From: Actinomycetospora termitidis
Lineage (GTDB): Bacteria > Actinomycetota > Actinomycetes > Mycobacteriales > Pseudonocardiaceae
Direction: 5' to 3'
Assembly (NCBI RefSeq): GCF_030286555.1
Contig: NZ_JASVWF010000002.1
Coordinates: forward strand, 744,001-808,000
DNA: 64,000 nucleotides
The notes below the pieces were generated by a model. That model was not told where the DNA came from. It saw nothing but the letters and a program-made list of their open reading frames with translations, and did no database searches. The translations under genes were made by a program, and so were the position numbers. Numbering within the stretch: position 1 is the stretch's first letter; the number at the start of each line of letters is the position of its first letter. Positions 27,185-36,778 of this stretch are shown here, piece after piece.

Positions 27185-27787
27185 CTACTGCACCCGCGGG
27201 GCGTGGGAGGCCGCCGCGTCGAGCTCGATGCGCACGGCGGTCGGCAGCGCGTCCACGGCGAAGGCCTGGCGGGCCCGGGCGAGGACCCGGCCGTCGATCT
27301 CGGCCCACACGTCGCGGACGTCGGTGCCCTCCACCAGCCAGACCGCCATCCGCAGCGCGGGCCGGCGCTCGGTGCCGACCATGCGCACCCGAGCCCGGCT
27401 GACGCCGTCGATCAGCTCGGCGTCCGCGCGGACCGCGTCCGCGATCGCGGAGTGCTCGACGGTCAGCCGCTGGCCCGGGACCTCGGACAGCAGCACGTCG
27501 GGGCGCGGCTCGGGGCGCAGCGACCGGACCGCCCAGGTCAGGCCGACCACGAGCAGGACGATGCCGCCCACGATCGCGATCCAGCGGGTCAGGTCGGCGT
27601 TGCCGGCGATCCAGTCGCTCACCACGGGGTCGACGACGGGCCGCTGCGCGCGGTTCGACCCGAACACCCCGTAGCCGAGCAGGACCACCAGGACCCCGAG
27701 CGCGAGCAGGACCAGCCCGGTCAGCAGGACCCGGGCCCGGTCGGCGGCGGTGGACCGGGCGACGGCGCGGCGGGAGCGGCGGCTCAC
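27185..27787 (-). CDS. AmaP-like alkaline-shock membrane anchor protein
   Basis: This 200-residue protein has two TM helices (VLLTGLVLLALGVLVVLLGYGVFG and WIAIVGGIVLLVVGLTWAV) and a C-terminal ~110-residue Asp23-related cytoplasmic domain with ARVRMVGTERRPALRMAVWL. In Firmicutes AmaP anchors Asp23 to the membrane; a similar role in this operon is likely. The GTG start overlaps the stop of the preceding gene (GTGA). It is the last gene of the seven-gene Asp23 cluster (27185-30123). Confidence 0.75.
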   Translation of the reverse strand: MSRRSRRAVARSTAADRARVLLTGLVLLALGVLVVLLGYGVFGSNRAQRPVVDPVVSDWIAGNADLTRWIAIVGGIVLLVVGLTWAVRSLRPEPRPDVLLSEVPGQRLTVEHSAIADAVRADAELIDGVSRARVRMVGTERRPALRMAVWLVEGTDVRDVWAEIDGRVLARARQAFAVDALPTAVRIELDAAASHAPRVQ

Positions 27788-28317
27788 TTGACCCCCTTGG
27801 TGGCGGCGACGGACACCGACACGCGCGGCCGGTGCGCGAGCGGCAGGCGGGTGAGGACCTCGTCGACCCGCTCGCGGACGGCGGTGCGCACGTCCTCGGG
27901 GGCGTCGAGCGTCCCGGCCTTCACCACGACCTTCTTCTGCGACGCCACGACCGAGGCGGACACGACGTCGGCGTGGGAGCGCACCTCGTGGCCGACCGCG
28001 CGGGCCAGCGACCGCGGCGACGTGGTCACGGTGACCTCGGGGACCGGGTCGGTCAGGGCGACGTCGTGGCGGCGGGCGACCAGCCCGACCAGCAGGACGA
28101 GCAGCCCGACGACGCCGACGACGATCGCGATCGTGCGCACCGCGCCCGAGGACCACGTCAGGCCGTCGAGCCCGTCGCGCCACGCCGGCCAGGGCACGAC
28201 CAGCGGCGACGAGGCCGGCGCGAGCCACGCGGTGACGACCTCGATCGTGGTGATCGCCCCGATCGCGGCGACCACCAGACCGATCAGCGGCGAGAGCAGC
28301 CGCAGCACGAAACGCAT
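27784..28317 (-). CDS. DUF6286-like membrane protein of the Asp23 cluster
   Basis: This 177-residue protein has TM helices at about 5-32 (LLSPLIGLVVAAIGAITTIEVV) and 62-82 (IAIVVGVVGLLVLLVGLVA). A cytoplasmic domain of ~95 residues follows (SLARAVGHEVRSHADVVSASVVASQKKVVVKAGT) with the alternating beta/alpha pattern of Asp23-related domains. It is a known companion of Asp23/AmaP genes in actinobacteria, with no defined biochemical role. The upstream Asp23 stop and this ATG share a base, so the genes are tightly coupled. Confidence 0.72.
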   Translation of the reverse strand: MRFVLRLLSPLIGLVVAAIGAITTIEVVTAWLAPASSPLVVPWPAWRDGLDGLTWSSGAVRTIAIVVGVVGLLVLLVGLVARRHDVALTDPVPEVTVTTSPRSLARAVGHEVRSHADVVSASVVASQKKVVVKAGTLDAPEDVRTAVRERVDEVLTRLPLAHRPRVSVSVAATKGVK

Positions 28318-28754
28318 CACTGCACCCGGGTGGTCGGGGCCGCGGGACCGGCCGGGGAGGTCAGGGCGGAGACGGTGACGTCGAGCGAGCGCACCGCGTA
28401 CCCGGTGAGGGTCTGCACGCGTTCGCGGACGTTGCCGCGCACGGCGTCGACGGTGAGCGCGATCGGCGCCGGGTAGGCCAGCGGCACCTCGAGGCGCACG
28501 TCGACCTGGTCGCCGTAGCCGGAGATCTTCGCCGACGCGCCGGCCTCGCCGAAGCCCAGGCCGACGACGCGCCGCTCGGTGCGCATGGTGCCGTCCGTGG
28601 AGTCCGCGGCGTGCTCCGCGATGCGCCGCACCACGCCGAAGCCGATGTGCAGGCTGCCGCGCTCGGCGGGCTCGTCGTCGGGCACGGAGCGGGGGCCGGG
28701 GGAGGACGGGACGACCGGCACCGGGGTGGTCGCGTCCGTGGCGGGGCTGCTCAT
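28317..28754 (-). CDS. Asp23/Gls24 family envelope-stress protein (paralogue 1)
   Basis: This 145-residue protein has a disordered Pro/Thr-rich N-terminus of about 33 residues, then an Asp23/Gls24 domain: GSLHIGFGVVRRIAEHAADST, VVGLGFGEAGASAKISGYGDQVDVRLEVPLAYPAPIALTVDAVRGNVRERVQTLTGYAVRSLDVTV. Asp23-family proteins assemble near the membrane and respond to cell-wall or alkaline stress. The ATG overlaps the stop of the small DUF2273-like gene (ATGA). Confidence 0.82.
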   Translation of the reverse strand: MSSPATDATTPVPVVPSSPGPRSVPDDEPAERGSLHIGFGVVRRIAEHAADSTDGTMRTERRVVGLGFGEAGASAKISGYGDQVDVRLEVPLAYPAPIALTVDAVRGNVRERVQTLTGYAVRSLDVTVSALTSPAGPAAPTTRVQ

Positions 28755-28930
28755 CGGTCGCGACCACGCCCGGTGAACTGGGTCAGGTCGAGCTCGCCGT
28801 CGAGGACCCGGCCCACGACGAGGCCCAGGATGCCCAGCACGAGGGCGATGAAGAAGCCGACGAGACCGCCGGCGGCGGCCGCGACGCCGAGCAGGAGGCC
28901 GACGAACAGACCGGCCGTGGTGGCGCTCAT
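28751..28930 (-). CDS. DUF2273-like small membrane protein
   Basis: This 59-residue protein reads MSATTAGLFVGLLLGVAAAA at its start, followed by GGLVGFFIALVLGILGLVVG, then RVLDGELDLTQFTGRGRDR. Two short, glycine-rich TM segments and a charged tail fit the DUF2273 proteins found in Asp23 operons. The stop is overlapped by the next ATG (ATGA). An AGGACCCCAGGAA stretch lies just upstream of the start. Confidence 0.75.
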   Translation of the reverse strand: MSATTAGLFVGLLLGVAAAAGGLVGFFIALVLGILGLVVGRVLDGELDLTQFTGRGRDR

Positions 28931-28958
28931 TTCCTGGGGTCCTCTCGATGGACTGGTG

Positions 28959-29243
28959 TCAGACGACCCGGCGCGTACGGACCGGGCTCAGGGGGGCGCG
29001 GCCGAGCCAGCGTCGGCCCGCGCGCAGGGTGCGGGGGACGACGTGGCCGGAGACCGCGACGACCGGCGCGTCGAGGCGCGGGTCGTCGTCGGGCACGTGC
29101 CACGCCGGGGGGTCGGGGGTGGTCGCGCCGGACGACGGGCGTCCGGCGCGAAAGGCCTCCACCCCCCGGCGGAAGGTCTCCGGGTCGCCGCCGACGTCGG
29201 GGTGGTGACGGCGGACGAACGCCCGGAACTCGGGGCTCGTCAC
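28959..29243 (-). CDS. small protein with a partial J-domain-like HPD motif
   Basis: This 94-residue protein starts MTSPEFRAFVRRHHPDVGGD and continues PETFRRGVEAFRAGR. That is the second half of a DnaJ J domain: the HPD loop, GGDPETF and the following helix. The first J helices are missing, and the rest is an unrecognised basic region. It might stimulate an Hsp70, such as the one at 41436, or be a relic. It overlaps the upstream Asp23-like gene by 4 nt, so it is part of the cluster. The motif is visible; the function is inference. Confidence 0.6.
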   Translation of the reverse strand: MTSPEFRAFVRRHHPDVGGDPETFRRGVEAFRAGRPSSGATTPDPPAWHVPDDDPRLDAPVVAVSGHVVPRTLRAGRRWLGRAPLSPVRTRRVV

Positions 29244-29638
29244 GGTGCGGCGGCGGCCGGGTCGGTCGGGTCGGCGGGGTCGACGACGTCGGTCACGACG
29301 ACGTCGACCCGTCGGGCCCCGGTCTCGGCCGCGACCAGGGCGCGGAGGGCCTCGGCCGTCGGCCGGACCCGGGCGCCGAGGCGCAGCACGACGCTGATCC
29401 GGGCCGGCTCCTCGCCGTCACCGAGCGCGACGCCGACGAGCCGGCGGCCGGGCAGGTAGGTCGCGATCGACCCGAAGGTGCCGCCGGAGAGCCGGACCAC
29501 GTCCGGGTGCGCGAGCAGTGCCCCCGCGACCCGCTCGGAGAGCGACCCCCGGCCGGGGGCGTCCGCCGACCCCGGGGAGGTGGCGCGCACCCCCGGGGCC
29601 GCCGCGCCCGCCGCCGCGACCGGGTCCGGCGTGCTCAC
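29240..29638 (-). CDS. Asp23-like protein (short, divergent)
   Basis: This 132-residue protein has a disordered Ala/Pro-rich N-terminus of about 32 residues, then SLSERVAGALLAHPDVVRLSGGTFGSIATYLPGRRLVGVALGD, VSVVLRLGARVRPTAEALRALVAAET and VDVVVTDVV. The layout is that of a shortened Asp23/Gls24 domain. It is coupled by 4-nt overlaps to both neighbours. Confidence 0.7.
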   Translation of the reverse strand: MSTPDPVAAAGAAAPGVRATSPGSADAPGRGSLSERVAGALLAHPDVVRLSGGTFGSIATYLPGRRLVGVALGDGEEPARISVVLRLGARVRPTAEALRALVAAETGARRVDVVVTDVVDPADPTDPAAAAP

Positions 29639-30123
29639 TCGACCCGCGCGGGCTGCGCGGGCGCGGGCTCGCCCGCGTCGGTGTCGTCGCCGGGCATGTG
29701 GATGTCGTTCACGGCGATGTTGACCTCGATGACCTCGAGCCCGGTCATCTGCTCGACGGCGCCGATGACGTTGCGGCGCACCGCGCGGGCGAGCTCGACG
29801 ATGCCGGCGCCGTACTCCACGACGATGTCCAGGTCGATCGCGGCCTGCTTCTCGCCGACCTCGACCTGCACGCCCGCGGCCTGCGAGGTGCCGGTGCCGC
29901 CGGGGATGCGCTCCCGGATCGCGCCGAAGGCGCGGGAGACGCCGCCGCCCATCGAGTACACGCCCGACACCTCGCGGGCCGCGATGCCGGCGATCTTCTG
30001 GACCACGCCGGAGGCGATCGTGGTCTTGCCCTGCCCCGAGTCGTCGGCGAGCCGGGCGGGGTTGGCGCCGCCGGTCCGCGGGGCGGCCGGGGTGGTCGTC
30101 GCCGAGTCGGAAGGGGTCGTCAT
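29635..30123 (-). CDS. Asp23/Gls24 family envelope-stress protein (paralogue 2, first gene of operon)
   Basis: This 162-residue protein has a Thr/Pro-rich N-terminus, then a canonical Asp23 domain: GKTTIASGVVQKIAGIAAREVSGVYSMGGGVSRAFGAIRERI, GVQVEVGEKQAAIDLDIVVEYGAGIVELARAVRRNVIGAVEQMTGLEVIEVNIAVNDIH. It is the best match to Firmicutes Asp23 in the cluster and leads the operon. The 122-nt spacer upstream, to the RibD-like gene, has a direct GGTGGTTCGTG repeat near 30143-30170 and presumably holds the promoter. Confidence 0.87.
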   Translation of the reverse strand: MTTPSDSATTTPAAPRTGGANPARLADDSGQGKTTIASGVVQKIAGIAAREVSGVYSMGGGVSRAFGAIRERIPGGTGTSQAAGVQVEVGEKQAAIDLDIVVEYGAGIVELARAVRRNVIGAVEQMTGLEVIEVNIAVNDIHMPGDDTDAGEPAPAQPARVE

Positions 30124-30245
30124 GAGGGGCGCTCCTCTGCGCTGGTGGTTCGTGGCGCCGGTGGTTCGTGCTTCCGCCGTGGGCGGCCGACTACCCCTAC
30201 GACTGCCGGCCGCGAGGGATCGTCACGCGATGTCACTCGAACGGA

Positions 30246-30992
30246 CTAATTGCGGGCGAGTCGATAGCGCACCAGCAGCCCGTCGTCGTGGGCCAGCACC
30301 GACGCGAGCTCCAGGGGGTGGGGCGTGTCGAACGCCGGTCCGGCGAGGATCCGGCCCGGACCGGCCCCGGCGAGCTGCGGGGCGAGGCTCAGGCACAGCT
30401 CGTCGACCAGGCCGGCTGCCGCGAGGGCGCCGAACAGGGTCGGGCCGCCCTCGCAGAGCACCCGCCGGAACCCCCGGTCGGCCAGGGCGGCGAGCAGGGC
30501 CGCGGGGGAGAGGTCGCCCGCGGCCACCACCTCCGCGGCCGGCCCGTACCGCTCCCGGGCCGCGGGGGCCGCCGCGTCGGTGGTGACCAGGACCGGGGGC
30601 ACGGCGGTGTCGGTGAACAGCGCCGCGTCCGGCTCCAGGGTCGGCGCGGCGGTGACGACGGCGACCGGCGGCACCTCGGCGAGGCCCCGGGCGCGGCGGC
30701 GGGCGCGGAGCTCCGGCGAGGTGCGCGCCCCGCGGTAGCCCTCGGCCGCGACGGTGCCGGAGCCGGCCACGATCACGTCCGCCAGCTCGCGGAGCAGCCC
30801 GAACACCGCCCGGTCACCCGGGGCGTGCAACCCGGTGGAGAGGCCGCCGGCGCTGACCGCGCCGTCCGCGCTCGCCACGAAGTTGACGCGGACCCACGGC
30901 CGGGCGGGCGCCGCCGGGTAGGCGTAGACCTCCGCCAGCGCCGCCCGGTCGAGCTCGCCCGCCGGGCCGCCGGGCGGCCAGACGTGCCTCAC
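30246..30992 (-). CDS. pyrimidine reductase family protein (RibD C-terminal-like)
   Basis: This 248-residue protein has the RibD_C/DHFR fold: WVRVNFVASADGAVSAGGLSTGLHAPGDRAVFGLLRELADVIVAGSGTVAAEGY, VAVVTAAPTLE, RVLCEGGPTLFGALAAAGLVDELCLSLAPQLAG. The EGGPTL motif is the family signature. Relatives in mycobacteria are stand-alone reductases without a deaminase domain. It may act in riboflavin or pterin chemistry, but the substrate is unproven. The GTG at 30992 overlaps the DUF3072 stop (GTGA), making the two co-translated. Confidence 0.85.
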   Translation of the reverse strand: MRHVWPPGGPAGELDRAALAEVYAYPAAPARPWVRVNFVASADGAVSAGGLSTGLHAPGDRAVFGLLRELADVIVAGSGTVAAEGYRGARTSPELRARRRARGLAEVPPVAVVTAAPTLEPDAALFTDTAVPPVLVTTDAAAPAARERYGPAAEVVAAGDLSPAALLAALADRGFRRVLCEGGPTLFGALAAAGLVDELCLSLAPQLAGAGPGRILAGPAFDTPHPLELASVLAHDDGLLVRYRLARN

Positions 30993-31489
30993 TCCTGGGT
31001 GCGCTTCTGCAGGTCGTCGATCGCGCGCGAGGCCTGGGACTTGGTGAGGTCCTTCGGCGGTTCCTCGCCCGCGCGCTGCGCGAGGGTCTCCAGGTAGCTC
31101 GCCTGCGGGCCCGTCATCGGCTCCTCGCCGGTGACCCACTCGGTGGTGGGGCGCTCCTGCTTCGAGGGGTCGCCCGCCGGGTCGGAGTCCGAGCCCTGCA
31201 ACCGCTCGATCTCGTCGTGTGCCTGCGCCTTGGTCAGCCCGGAGGGCGGCTCCTCGCCCGCCTGGTGGGCCAGCGTCTCCAGGTAGCTGGCCTGCGGCCC
31301 GGTCATCGGCTCGTCGCCGGTGACCCACTGCGCCGGGTCCTTCTCCGCGGCGGAGTCCCCGCCCGGCGCCTTCACCTCGTGCGGGTCCGGCGCCTCCGGC
31401 GCGGCCCGCGTGTCGTCCGTGTGACGTCCGGGGTCTTTCCCATCCGGCGTGTCGGACGGCAGACTGTCGCGCGTGTCGGTCTCGCTCAT
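30989..31489 (-). CDS. tandem DUF3072 protein
   Basis: This 166-residue acidic, hydrophilic protein carries two near-identical copies of a ~43-residue unit: TGDEPMTGPQASYLETLA... and TGEEPMTGPQASYLETLA..., each ending in an LTKxQA helix. The unit is the DUF3072 domain, usually found once. No catalytic residues or TM segments are visible; low hydrophobicity suggests a stress-type soluble protein. It is upstream of and coupled to the reductase. A perfect LexA-type box lies 91-108 nt upstream of its ATG, so DNA-damage control is possible. Confidence 0.78.
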   Translation of the reverse strand: MSETDTRDSLPSDTPDGKDPGRHTDDTRAAPEAPDPHEVKAPGGDSAAEKDPAQWVTGDEPMTGPQASYLETLAHQAGEEPPSGLTKAQAHDEIERLQGSDSDPAGDPSKQERPTTEWVTGEEPMTGPQASYLETLAQRAGEEPPKDLTKSQASRAIDDLQKRTQE

Positions 31490-32104
31490 GATGGCTCCCG
31501 AGGTCTCGGCCGTCGTGCGGCGTGGTCGGCTGGTGACGGGCGACGACCGGACCGCGGGTCGGCACAGACCCCCCGAACGGTCGAACACCCGTTCGACACG
31601 GTAACGGCATACCCCGACACCGGGGTCCCGATACCCGACGGTTCCCGCAGATCGGGCTGCGGCGAGCACCGTCGGCCGATCGGGACCGGCCGCCCGTCGC
31701 GGTGATCCCGCGCGGCGAGCCGGACGCCGACCCACCACCACCTCCAGCACGCTCGGTGACAGCGTCGTCACGTCGTGCGGCGGAATCGGTCCGGAGCACG
31801 ACCGGCGGGTTGCCGGAACGTGTCGATGAGCACGGTTCGAATCGTCCTCGGACGCGTGCGCGGGGCGATCGCCACCGTTAACGTCAGGTTGCTTCGGGCC
31901 ACCACACCCCCGACGTCCGGCGGGCCGCACGGACGCGGACCCGCCACCCGGAGAGTCGGCCCATCCCCCCTGACGACCCGCCCACCCGCGGCGGCACGTG
32001 CGTGCCGCCCGCCCGATCCGGCCCGGGGAGCCCCCGGCGCCGCATCCTCCGCCTCCGGACCACCCGGGGACCACCACACGACGACGACGGGAGGGCACGA
32101 GGCC
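31490..32104. other. 615-nt divergent spacer between DUF3072 and gltB
   Basis: No credible coding region is present; the long frames crossing it are shadows of gltB. It contains the LexA-type palindrome at 31580-31597. A GGGAGG ribosome-binding site precedes the gltB start. The region must hold two divergent promoters, but no confident -35/-10 pair could be assigned by eye. Confidence 0.6.
31580..31597. promoter_or_regulatory. candidate LexA (SOS) box
   Basis: GTCGAACACCCGTTCGAC matches the actinobacterial LexA consensus TCGAAC-N4-GTTCGA perfectly, with one more complementary pair on each side. I looked for other TCGAAC-N4-GTTCGA sites in the window and found none. It lies 91 nt upstream of the DUF3072 ATG and about 510 nt upstream of gltB; the first is the likelier target. 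Confidence 0.65.
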
Positions 32105-35100
32105 GTGACCATCACCTCCGGGGCAGCCGCCGACGGCACCGCCGCCAGCACGACCCCTGCCACCACCGCCCCTGCCACCGCCGCTCCTGCGGCGCAGGGC
32201 CTCTACGACCCCGCCCACGAGCACGACGCCTGCGGGGTCTCCTTCGTCGCCGACATCGCGGGCCGCCGCGACCACGGCATCGTCGCCAAGGGCATCACCG
32301 CCCTGATCAACCTGGAGCACCGCGGCGCCCGCGGCGCCGAGCACGCGACCGGCGACGGCGCGGGCATCCTCATCCAGCTGCCGGACGGGCTCTACCGTCC
32401 CGTGCTCGCCGAGCAGGGCGTGACGCTGCCCGAGACCGGTCGCTACGCGGCCGGCATCGCGTTCCTGCCCGCCGACCCCGAGCGGGCCGCCGAGGCGACC
32501 GCGATCGTCGAGCGCCTGGCCGCCGAGGAGGGCGTCGAGGTCCTCGCCTGGCGCGACCTGCCGGTCGACCCGGACGGCGCGGGCATCGGCCCGACCGCCC
32601 GCGAGGTCATGCCGACCTTCCGCCAGCTGTTCGTCGGTCTCCCGGCCGACGTGGACGCCGTCGTCGACACCCCGAACGCGGGCGACGACGAGGCCGGGAT
32701 CGAGCTGACGATGGAGCGCCGCGCCTTCGCGCTGCGCAAGCGGACCGAGCACGAGACCCGGGCCGCGGGGTGCGAGACGTACTTCCCTTCGCTGTCCAGC
32801 CGCACCGTCGTCTACAAGGGCATGCTCGCCGAGGAGCAGCTCGGGCCGTTCTACGCGGACCTGACCGACGAGCGGACCACCAGCTCGCTGGCCCTGGTGC
32901 ACAGCCGGTTCTCGACGAACACCTTCCCGGCCTGGGGCCTCGCGCACCCGTACCGCTACCTCGCGCACAACGGTGAGATCAACACGCTGCGCGGCAACCG
33001 CAACTGGATGCGGGCGCGCGAGTCGATGCTCTCGACCGGGGCGTTCCAGAAGTACGACCTGGACCGGCTCTTCCCGATCGTCACCCCGGACGCGAGCGAC
33101 TCGGCGAGCTTCGACGAGGTGCTCGAGTTGCTGCACCTCGGCGGCCGGTCGCTGCCGCACGCGGTGCTCATGATGATCCCGGAGGCGTGGGAGAACCACG
33201 ACGAGATGGACCCGGCGCGCCGGGCCTTCTACCGGTACCACTCCACGCTGATGGAGGCCTGGGACGGCCCGGCCCTCGCGGCGTTCACCGACGGGTCGGT
33301 CATCGGCGCCGTCCTGGACCGCAACGGCCTGCGGCCCGCCCGGTACTGGGTCACCGAGGACGGGCTCGTCGTGCTCGGCTCCGAGGTCGGCGTGCTCGAC
33401 ATCGAGCCGTCGACGATCGTGCGCAAGGGCCGCCTCGAGCCCGGCCGCATGTTCCTCGTCGACACCGTCGGGCGCCGCATCGTCGACGACGACGAGATCA
33501 AGAGCGAGCTCGCCGCGGAGCACCCCTACGAGGAGTGGCTGCACGCCGGGATGATCGAGCTGGCCGACCTGCCGGCCCGCCACCGCGTGCCGTTCGACCA
33601 CGACGTCCTCGTCCGCCGCCAGCAGACCTTCGGCTACACCGGCGAGGAGCTGACGCTGCTCCTGCGCCCGATGGCCACCGGCGGCGCCGAGGCGACCGGC
33701 TCGATGGGCAACGACGCGCCGCTCGCGGCCTTCTCCAGCCGCAGCCGCTCGCTGTTCGACTACTTCACCCAGCTGTTCGCGCAGGTCACCAACCCGCCGC
33801 TGGACGCCTACCGCGAGGAGCTCGTCACCTCGCTGCAGGTCCAGCTCGGGTCGGAGACCAACCTGCTGGAGGTCTCGCCGGCCTCCTGTCGCCGCGTCGT
33901 CCTGCCGCTGCCGGTGATCGACGACGACGAGCTCGCGCAGCTCGTCGGCATCAACGACGACGGGAACCTGCCCGGCTTCGCCCCGCACGTGGTCTCCGGC
34001 CTCTACGAGGTGGCCGGCGGGGGCGACGCGCTGCGGGCCCGGCTCGCCGAGATCCGGGCGGAGGTCTCCGCGGCGATCGACGACGGCGCCCGCGTGATCA
34101 TCCTGTCCGACCGCAACTCGGACGGGCGGTTCGCGCCGATCCCGTCGCTGCTGCTCACGGGCGCGGTGCACCAGCACCTGGTCCGGGAGAAGACCCGCAC
34201 CCGCGTCGACCTCGTCGTCGAGGCCGGCGACGTGCGCGAGACCCACCACGTCTCGCTGCTGATCGGCTACGGCGCCTCGGCGGTCAACCCGTACCTGGCG
34301 CTCGACACGGTCGCCGACCTGATCGACCGCGGCGTCATCACCGGCGTCGGCGTGCCCACCGCGACCCGCAACGTGGTCGAGGCGCTCGCCAAGGGCGTCC
34401 GCAAGGTGATGAGCAAGATGGGCGTCTCGACGGTCGCGTCCTACATCGGCGCGCAGATCTTCGAGGCCATCGGGCTCGGCCCGGAGGTCGTCGACGACTG
34501 CTTCACCGCCACCACCTCCCGCCTCGGCGGCATCGGCTACGACGTCCTCGCCGAGGAGGTCGCGATCCGCCACCGGGTGGCGTGGCCGGCCGACGGCGTG
34601 CGCGCGCAGCACCGCGAGCTGGTGGTCGGCGGCGAGTACCAGTGGCGCCGTGAGGGCGAGCTGCACGTGTTCAACCCGCACACGGTGTTCAAGCTGCAGC
34701 ACTCCACCCGCACGCAGAACTACGACACGTTCAAGGAGTACACCCGCGCGGTCGACGAGCAGAGCTCCTCGCTGCTGACCCTGCGCGGGCTGTTCGGGTT
34801 CAAGGACCGCCCCTCGATCCCGATCGAGGAGGTCGAGCCGGTCGCCGAGATCGTGAAGCGGTTCAACACCGGCGCCATCTCCTACGGGTCGATCTCGCAG
34901 GAGATGCACGAGGTCCTCGCGATCGCGATGAACCGTCTCGGCGGGCGCTCGAACACCGGCGAGGGCGGCGAGGACCCGGGCCGCTACACCCGCGACCCGA
35001 GCGGCGACTCCCGCCGCTCCGCGGTCAAGCAGGTGGCCTCCGGGCGCTTCGGCGTCACCAGCGAGTACCTGGTCAACTCCGACGACATCCAGATCAAGAT

Positions 35101-36778
35101 CGCGCAGGGCGCGAAGCCCGGCGAGGGCGGGCAGCTGCCCGGCCACAAGGTCTACCCCTGGATCGCGCGGACCCGGTTCTCGACGCCGGGTGTGGGCCTG
35201 ATCAGCCCGCCCCCGCACCACGACATCTACTCGATCGAGGACATCGCCCAGCTCATCCACGACCTGAAGAACGCCAACGACCGCGCCCGCGTCCACGTCA
35301 AGCTGGTCTCCCAGGTCGGCGTCGGGACGGTCGCGGCCGGCGTCTCCAAGGCCAAGGCCGACGTCGTGCTCATTTCCGGTCACGACGGCGGAACGGGCGC
35401 CTCGCCGCTGTCCTCGATCAAGCACGCGGGCGGACCGTGGGAGCTCGGGCTCGCCGAGACCCAGCAGACGCTGCTGCTCAACGGCCTGCGCGACCGCATC
35501 GTCGTGCAGACCGACGGCCAGCTGAAGACCGGTCGCGACGTCATGATCGCGGCGCTGCTCGGGGCCGAGGAGTACGGGTTCGCGACGGCGCCGCTGGTCG
35601 TCTCCGGCTGCATCATGATGCGGGTCTGCCACCTCGACACCTGCCCGGTCGGCGTCGCGACGCAGAACCCGAAGCTGCGCGCGAAGTTCGACGGCAAGGC
35701 CGACTACGTCGTGGCGTTCATGGAGTTCATCGCCCAGGAGGTGCGCGAGCACCTCGCGGCGCTGGGCTTCCGGTCGCTGGAGGAGGCCATCGGGCACACC
35801 GAGGTCCTCGACACCCGCGCGGCCGAGTCGCACTGGAAGGCCGAGGGGCTCGACCTCTCGCCGATCCTGCACCGTCCGGAGCTGCACGGGGCCTACGCCG
35901 AGCAGACGCTCTACTGCTCGAAGTCCCAGGACCACGGGCTGGACAAGGCGCTCGACCACACCCTGATCCAGCTCGCCGAGGGCGCGCTGGCCGACGGGTC
36001 GCCGGTGCGCCTGGAGCTCCCGGTCCGCAACGTCAACCGCACCGTCGGGACGATGCTCGGCTCGGAGGTGACGCGGCGCTTCGGCGGGGCGGGCCTCCCC
36101 GACGACACCATCGACGTGACGTTCACCGGCTCGGGCGGGCAGTCGTTCGGTGCGTTCCTGCCGCGCGGGGTGACCCTGCGGCTGGTCGGCGACACGAACG
36201 ACTTCCTCGGCAAGGGCCTGTCGGGCGGGCGGATCAGCGTGCGCCCGCACCCGGACGCCCAGCTCGTCGCCGAGGAGAACATCGTCGCGGGCAACGTCAT
36301 CGGCTACGGCGCCACCGAGGGCGAGATCTTCCTGCGCGGGAAGGTCGGCGAGCGCTTCTGCGTCCGCAACTCCGGGGCTCGCGCGGTCGTCGAGGGCGTC
36401 GGCGACCACGGGTGCGAGTACATGACCGGTGGTCGCGCGGTGATCCTCGGGCCGATCGGACGCAACTTCGCGGCCGGCATGTCCGGGGGGATCGCCTACG
36501 TGCTCGACCTCGCCGAGCGCCGGGTGAACCATCAGATGGTCGAGCTCGAGGTGCCCGGCGTGTCCGACCTCGAGGACCTGCGCGCCCTCGTCGAGAAGCA
36601 CTACGCGGCGACCGACTCCGCCGTCGCGCACGGGCTGCTCACCGACTGGGAGGCCGCCTCGCTGCGGTTCACCAAGGTGATGCCCGTGGACTTCAAGCGG
36701 GTCCTGGCAGCGACCGCGGACGCCGAGCGCGACGGCCGCGACGTCAACGACGCGATCATGGAGGCGGCTCGTGGCTGA
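32105..36778 (+). CDS. gltB: glutamate synthase (NADPH) large subunit
   Basis: This 1557-residue protein makes glutamate from 2-oxoglutarate and glutamine. An Ala/Thr-rich propeptide of about 42 residues precedes the catalytic Cys43 ([21 protein letters not shown]), the N-terminal glutaminase nucleophile exposed by processing. The central and FMN/2-oxoglutarate synthase domains follow ([70 protein letters not shown]). The 3Fe-4S Cys cluster is [15 protein letters not shown], then a C-terminal beta-helix of GxG repeats. The GTG at 32105 follows GGGAGG. It overlaps gltD by 8 nt. Confidence 0.96.
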   Translation: MTITSGAAADGTAASTTPATTAPATAAPAAQGLYDPAHEHDACGVSFVADIAGRRDHGIVAKGITALINLEHRGARGAEHATGDGAGILIQLPDGLYRPVLAEQGVTLPETGRYAAGIAFLPADPERAAEATAIVERLAAEEGVEVLAWRDLPVDPDGAGIGPTAREVMPTFRQLFVGLPADVDAVVDTPNAGDDEAGIELTMERRAFALRKRTEHETRAAGCETYFPSLSSRTVVYKGMLAEEQLGPFYADLTDERTTSSLALVHSRFSTNTFPAWGLAHPYRYLAHNGEINTLRGNRNWMRARESMLSTGAFQKYDLDRLFPIVTPDASDSASFDEVLELLHLGGRSLPHAVLMMIPEAWENHDEMDPARRAFYRYHSTLMEAWDGPALAAFTDGSVIGAVLDRNGLRPARYWVTEDGLVVLGSEVGVLDIEPSTIVRKGRLEPGRMFLVDTVGRRIVDDDEIKSELAAEHPYEEWLHAGMIELADLPARHRVPFDHDVLVRRQQTFGYTGEELTLLLRPMATGGAEATGSMGNDAPLAAFSSRSRSLFDYFTQLFAQVTNPPLDAYREELVTSLQVQLGSETNLLEVSPASCRRVVLPLPVIDDDELAQLVGINDDGNLPGFAPHVVSGLYEVAGGGDALRARLAEIRAEVSAAIDDGARVIILSDRNSDGRFAPIPSLLLTGAVHQHLVREKTRTRVDLVVEAGDVRETHHVSLLIGYGASAVNPYLALDTVADLIDRGVITGVGVPTATRNVVEALAKGVRKVMSKMGVSTVASYIGAQIFEAIGLGPEVVDDCFTATTSRLGGIGYDVLAEEVAIRHRVAWPADGVRAQHRELVVGGEYQWRREGELHVFNPHTVFKLQHSTRTQNYDTFKEYTRAVDEQSSSLLTLRGLFGFKDRPSIPIEEVEPVAEIVKRFNTGAISYGSISQEMHEVLAIAMNRLGGRSNTGEGGEDPGRYTRDPSGDSRRSAVKQVASGRFGVTSEYLVNSDDIQIKIAQGAKPGEGGQLPGHKVYPWIARTRFSTPGVGLISPPPHHDIYSIEDIAQLIHDLKNANDRARVHVKLVSQVGVGTVAAGVSKAKADVVLISGHDGGTGASPLSSIKHAGGPWELGLAETQQTLLLNGLRDRIVVQTDGQLKTGRDVMIAALLGAEEYGFATAPLVVSGCIMMRVCHLDTCPVGVATQNPKLRAKFDGKADYVVAFMEFIAQEVREHLAALGFRSLEEAIGHTEVLDTRAAESHWKAEGLDLSPILHRPELHGAYAEQTLYCSKSQDHGLDKALDHTLIQLAEGALADGSPVRLELPVRNVNRTVGTMLGSEVTRRFGGAGLPDDTIDVTFTGSGGQSFGAFLPRGVTLRLVGDTNDFLGKGLSGGRISVRPHPDAQLVAEENIVAGNVIGYGATEGEIFLRGKVGERFCVRNSGARAVVEGVGDHGCEYMTGGRAVILGPIGRNFAAGMSGGIAYVLDLAERRVNHQMVELEVPGVSDLEDLRALVEKHYAATDSAVAHGLLTDWEAASLRFTKVMPVDFKRVLAATADAERDGRDVNDAIMEAARG

